NCBI GenBank assembly: GCA_029948255.1
Contig: JALIZF010001764.1
Span: forward strand, 62,001-126,000
Length of the DNA stretch: 64,000 nt
Source of the DNA: Telmatactis stephensoni
Taxonomy: Eukaryota; Cnidaria; Anthozoa; Actiniaria; Isophelliidae
Reading direction: 5' to 3'
The notes under the pieces are model-generated. The model saw nothing but the letters and a program-made list of their open reading frames with translations. It did not search any database and was not told where the DNA came from. Every line of letters starts with the position of its first letter. Position 1 is the stretch's first letter. This document shows positions 60,745-64,000 of this stretch, in pieces. Both the position numbers and the translations under genes were made by a program.

Positions 60745-61049
60745 TAATGGATATTCGGAATAGACAGATTTTGATAACATTTTCTAGTATGGATGGAAAA
60801 TTACAAGGTTTACCGGTCTCATCTATATTTAGAGACAATTTCTTGTCACAGAGCCAGTTGTGTTTGTTGTTTCCCAATTCAGAATTTCTTTTCTTTTCAT
60901 GAGTGCCTTCAAGGATTCATTGTCTGAGGTAAAAAGGTCTAAAAAGGTTTGGGTCATCTGCAAATAAACGGAAATGAAATATCTTAGAACAATTTCAAAA
61001 ATCATCTAGGTTAGGTTTAATAGGTTTTTGTCTTGATCCATCCCGCCAT

Positions 61050-61590
61050 CATCTTTAATGCACGGAGCTTGTGTGAATTGATTCAGTCATTGGTTAATTT
61101 GATTATTGACGCCGGATCAATAAAGACAAAATCGAAGATGAAAAAATACAGTCTCGATGCAACGATTTTCGCTGTTATCATGAGTCATTTTTTGTGTCAT
61201 TTTCAGTAAATGAATATGTCATTGAAAAAGCGTTATGTTCTGTATTTCATAAATTAAACCGTCTTGCTTTAAACTCTCTTTTAATCAAATTAAAAAATTC
61301 GTGCAACGTGGTGCTCAAAAAGCAATAACTGATGAATTTAACGATGAATGTCTGGTAGATTTTTCATTATTCAATTTTTACTAAAGTTTGTCGATTATGA
61401 AAGTTTCCTTTGCAAAAGTGAATCGGTAGATTTCACGTTGTGATTTTAAGAACTTTTTGTTCGTGCAGCTGCTGTGTTCCGGCGCAGTAAAAAGCAAAAC
61501 GTTTGATAGGAGAAAAAACTACTTCAGAGACGATAATGACAAAGAGAGATAAGCTTTCACCAATGCACGAAAAACAAAATGGCTAAAAAC
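61050..61590. other. Relic of the array module, left part
   Basis: 61050-61200 matches 55055-55215 and 61210-61590 matches 56290-56645. The match stops at 'aaaacacat', shortly before the LINE. No receptor lies on either side, so this is an orphan module. Confidence 0.7.
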
Positions 61591-61649
61591 ACATCTTTAA
61601 CATATGTTTAAATGCGAGAAAACTGATATTAAACAAGTTTTGACTCACT

Positions 61650-63341
61650 TAATAATAATAATAATAAACTTAATTATACACAGTAAATCTTCCAACGGTA
61701 AAGCTGATTTACAAAGATGCTGTGTTTAACTTAAAAACAAATAAACTAATAAAAAATGGAACAGTAAATTAATAAAATAAATGAATAAATAACAATATAA
61801 AATGACCTAAAAATATAAAATACGTACTATGTATAAAAATCTTGTATAAAAATTTATCTATTGTAATGTAGCAAAATAACCCCAGTATCTTGACTTAAAG
61901 TCTTTTATAGTGGAAGCATATCATCTTTAACATAAGATGGCAAAGCATTACTGAATAATTTCCCTGCTGAGTAACTAAAAGATCTTTTCCCTGACTTAGT
62001 ATTAACATTTGAAAGATGAATATTATCCTTATTTCGAGTATTATAATTATGAATTTGAGAATTCTTTGTAAATATATTAGTTAAATATGGAGGAAAAAGA
62101 CCATTTAATGATTTATAAACTGCCACACATTTGAAAAAATCCCAACAGTCACGTATAGGGATCCATCCTAACTGTCTAAAAAGGTTAGCAGAATGAGCCT
62201 CCCTTATCCTTTTTTGGAGCACAATACGTGCACCCCTCTTTTGAAGCTTAACTAAGCGTTCTAAATTGGTAGCATTAGCATTAGACCAGATAATATTACA
62301 GTATTGTCAGTATTCAAAAAGTGGCTGAACTAAAGTAAGAAAAATCTGATTTGCGATATCGACGCTAAGATATTTCCTTATCCTAGTTAATAATCCTAAT
62401 CTACTGCTTATTTTCTTAGCTATATAATCTATATGTTCATGCCAACTTAAGGTTGGATCCAATACAACACCTAAATTAATATTTCATAGTAGTAACATTA
62501 TCAATAGGCAAGTTTACTAATGCTAGAGGCATAGACTTATCTTGATCTAAGTTAGATAAGCGCTTTCTAGATCCAAAAAGTATAAACTTAGTTTTTTTGA
62601 TATTTAGTATAAGATCGTTTTTGCTAAACCACTCACAAAGCATATTCAACTCTGACTGTAAAACAGACCGCATAATTCTATTAATATCTCTGTGGGCAAA
62701 AAATATGGCAGTGTCGTCAGCATAAAAAATTACCTTACTAGACTTAATACTTGTTACGAGATCATTTACAAAAATAATAAATAATAATGGACCCAATACG
62801 GATCCCTGCGGTACTCCCATGTTAATGATCATATTGTCTGAGAGAGTTCCATTTAATTTAACAACTTGAGTCCTGTTTGAAAGGTAATCTTTAAACCAGG
62901 ATAATGCTGAACCACGTACACCAACTTGAGACAACTTCGACAGGAGAACTGAGTGGTTTACCAAATCAAACGCCTTCTTTAGATCGAGGAAGACTGACCC
63001 AACGTACTTGCCATCATCAATGTTCTTTAGGAGAGAATCACTGAGATCTAGCAGTGCAGTAGCAGTTGGGTGGCCAGGACGGAAACTAGATTGACATACA
63101 GCCAGCAAATTATTAGACCGCAAAGCTGTTGATGTACTGCCTTTTCAAAGATCTTCATAGCAGCTGGAATAACTGAGATGGGTCTGAAATTATTTGGATC
63201 ATCCAGGCTATCAGATTTATGTAATGGAGTCACCACTGCGGTCTTAATTCCAAGCAGATGGAATTGAGTTCGTTTGAAGCGATAAGTTGTAAATACGTGT
63301 TAAGTAAGGGGCAATAATTTCAGCACCAACCTTAAGAAGTC
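61650..63341 (-). mobile_element. 5'-truncated LINE with reverse transcriptase
   Basis: On the minus strand, reverse-transcriptase blocks appear in order: VVTPLHKSDSLDDPNNFRPI, SVIPAAMKIFEK, SSFRPGHPTATALLDL, FLDLKKAFDLVNH, GVPQGSVLGPLLF, the catalytic FYADD, then LGWIPI and YNTRNKDN towards the C-terminus. The frame breaks near 63120 and after 62476, and an in-frame stop follows NSIPSAW near 63240. There is no endonuclease domain: homology begins abruptly at 63341. The 3' end carries an (ATT)n tail at 61651-61668. It belongs to the broad CR1/L2/jockey-like group; the clade is not resolved. It is dead by frameshift and truncation. Confidence 0.88.
62476..63123 (-). pseudogene. Reverse-transcriptase core of the LINE
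   Basis: 215 open residues cover the fingers and palm. They include LKKAFD (first catalytic Asp), GVPQGSVLGPLLFIIFVNDL and YADD (catalytic pair). The upstream fingers part is in another frame (63048-63236) and the downstream thumb part is at 61905-62222. It is a remnant of a polyprotein, not a host gene. Confidence 0.88.
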
Positions 63342-63497
63342 CCGTGTAAGTTAACGTATATCAAATCAAATCAAATCTTTTGGTTTCTCCTCGGATTTTA
63401 GAGTAGCATTATACTGCTAATATATATCTCCGAGGCTCATTGACCCTCGCTACCTTTTTTAATTGACTATATATTGCTTTAATTTAGTCGAACACAG
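63341..63497. other. Relic of the array module, right part
   Basis: 'cccgtgtaagttaacgtata' through 'tagtcgaacacag' matches 50982-51135 and 56865-57010. About 215 bp of module that should lie between this and 61590 is missing. The receptor expected next is absent. Confidence 0.75.
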
Positions 63498-63508
63498 GAA
63501 TACCGGTT

Positions 63509-63595
63509 GTTTCGATCCATGGTCGTTTCGATCCAGGTCGTTTCGATCCACATCTGACACATTCGATCCACCTTAAATACACATTCGATCTACAC
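63509..63595. repeat. Short tandem repeat of a cgtttcgatcca unit
   Basis: The phrase tttcgatccatggtcg repeats with decay four to five times (tttcgatcca, attcgatcca, attcgatcta). Confidence 0.75.
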
Positions 63596-63599
63596 ATAT

Positions 63600-64000
63600 A
63601 AACAACTTCAAACATGTATTTTAAACAAGTTTAAGAGTTTTTAACTATAAAGTCAACATAAGTGCATGTTTTGGGAATACAATAACAAGTTGGAAGAGAG
63701 TTAGTTTGCTACGAGTTGAAGTGAAGTGTCGGCCGGGGTTCGAACGAAGAACGGCATCGTGAAATAAATTTTAATGTAAGACTTCGAGCAATCAGTGATA
63801 ATTTTCAGTGAAATATTAATCGAATAGCGAAATGAAAGTTTCTTATCGAATCGTGTTCTTTTATGATGTTTAAAGTTAGAATATAGTGACTCTGGAGCGA
63901 TACGCGTCCATAGTTACCCAATGTAAACAAACTGCGAGGATCTATGATAAGAAGACTTTCACAGTTAGTGATTCCAAATTGCTTTCTACTAATAACTTGG
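63600..64000. other. Intergenic to window end, nothing recognised
   Basis: A B-box-like 'ggggttcgaacg' occurs near 63736 without an A box. No gene was seen. Confidence 0.4.

Overview
The window looks like nuclear DNA of an invertebrate animal, most likely an anthozoan cnidarian such as a coral or sea anemone. It is AT-rich and gene-poor, with spliced genes (GT/AG exons), single-exon class A GPCR genes in tandem, tRNA-derived SINEs, non-LTR retrotransposon pieces, long microsatellites and a very high density of foldback DNA elements. The taxon is inferred from this overall style and has not been tested by search.

Layout. 1-9.6 kb holds no convincing gene, only small inverted-repeat elements, a 5'-truncated retrotransposon tail and palindromes. 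9.6-11.3 kb has an intact single-exon GPCR (10293-11312, +) preceded by a broken paralogous fragment that was hit by a foldback element. 11.4-15 kb is repeats, including a PIF/Harbinger-like MITE and a 700-bp compound trinucleotide microsatellite. 15.2-19.6 kb holds at least six in-phase exons (+) of a gene I do not recognise, with more open reading frame around 20 kb. 20.8-24.2 kb is a three-exon MYND zinc-finger gene (+) whose introns are full of hairpin elements. 25-29.3 kb has MITEs, a 156-bp minisatellite and the first, frameshifted member (-) of a second GPCR family. 29.9-33.0 kb is a mobile element with 99-bp terminal inverted repeats and a 7-bp target duplication. It carries a spliced tyrosine-recombinase gene of the Crypton/KIAA1958-like type, broken by one frameshift. 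33-38.9 kb is mostly unassigned, with weak exon candidates. 38.9-58.4 kb is the tandem GPCR array (all -): a 607-bp duplicated gene end, a 1.5-kb near-perfect palindrome, three intact copies (41545-42699, 45027-46193, 51316-52482), one deletion pseudogene (48526-49643) and a fifth intact full-length receptor (57146-58351). 58.4-64 kb has SINEs, an 8-bp-TSD MITE, a relic of the array's flanking module and a LINE reverse-transcriptase fragment (-).

The array copies share a nearly constant C-terminal tail and near-identical flanks (43.9-45.0 kb repeats at 47.4-48.5 kb with a 3499-bp offset). This points to recent duplication and gene conversion. Paralogous copies often provide the 'empty site' for mobile insertions, so several element boundaries can be read from this window alone.

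Most notable observations: (1) the tyrosine-recombinase element with long TIRs and a TSD; (2) a family of unrelated-stem hairpins that share one apex motif, one of them inside that element; (3) the 1.5-kb palindrome placed exactly between two copies of a 607-bp direct duplication. All start codons given are ATG. Apparent longer reading frames of some GPCR copies begin at TTG and were not used.
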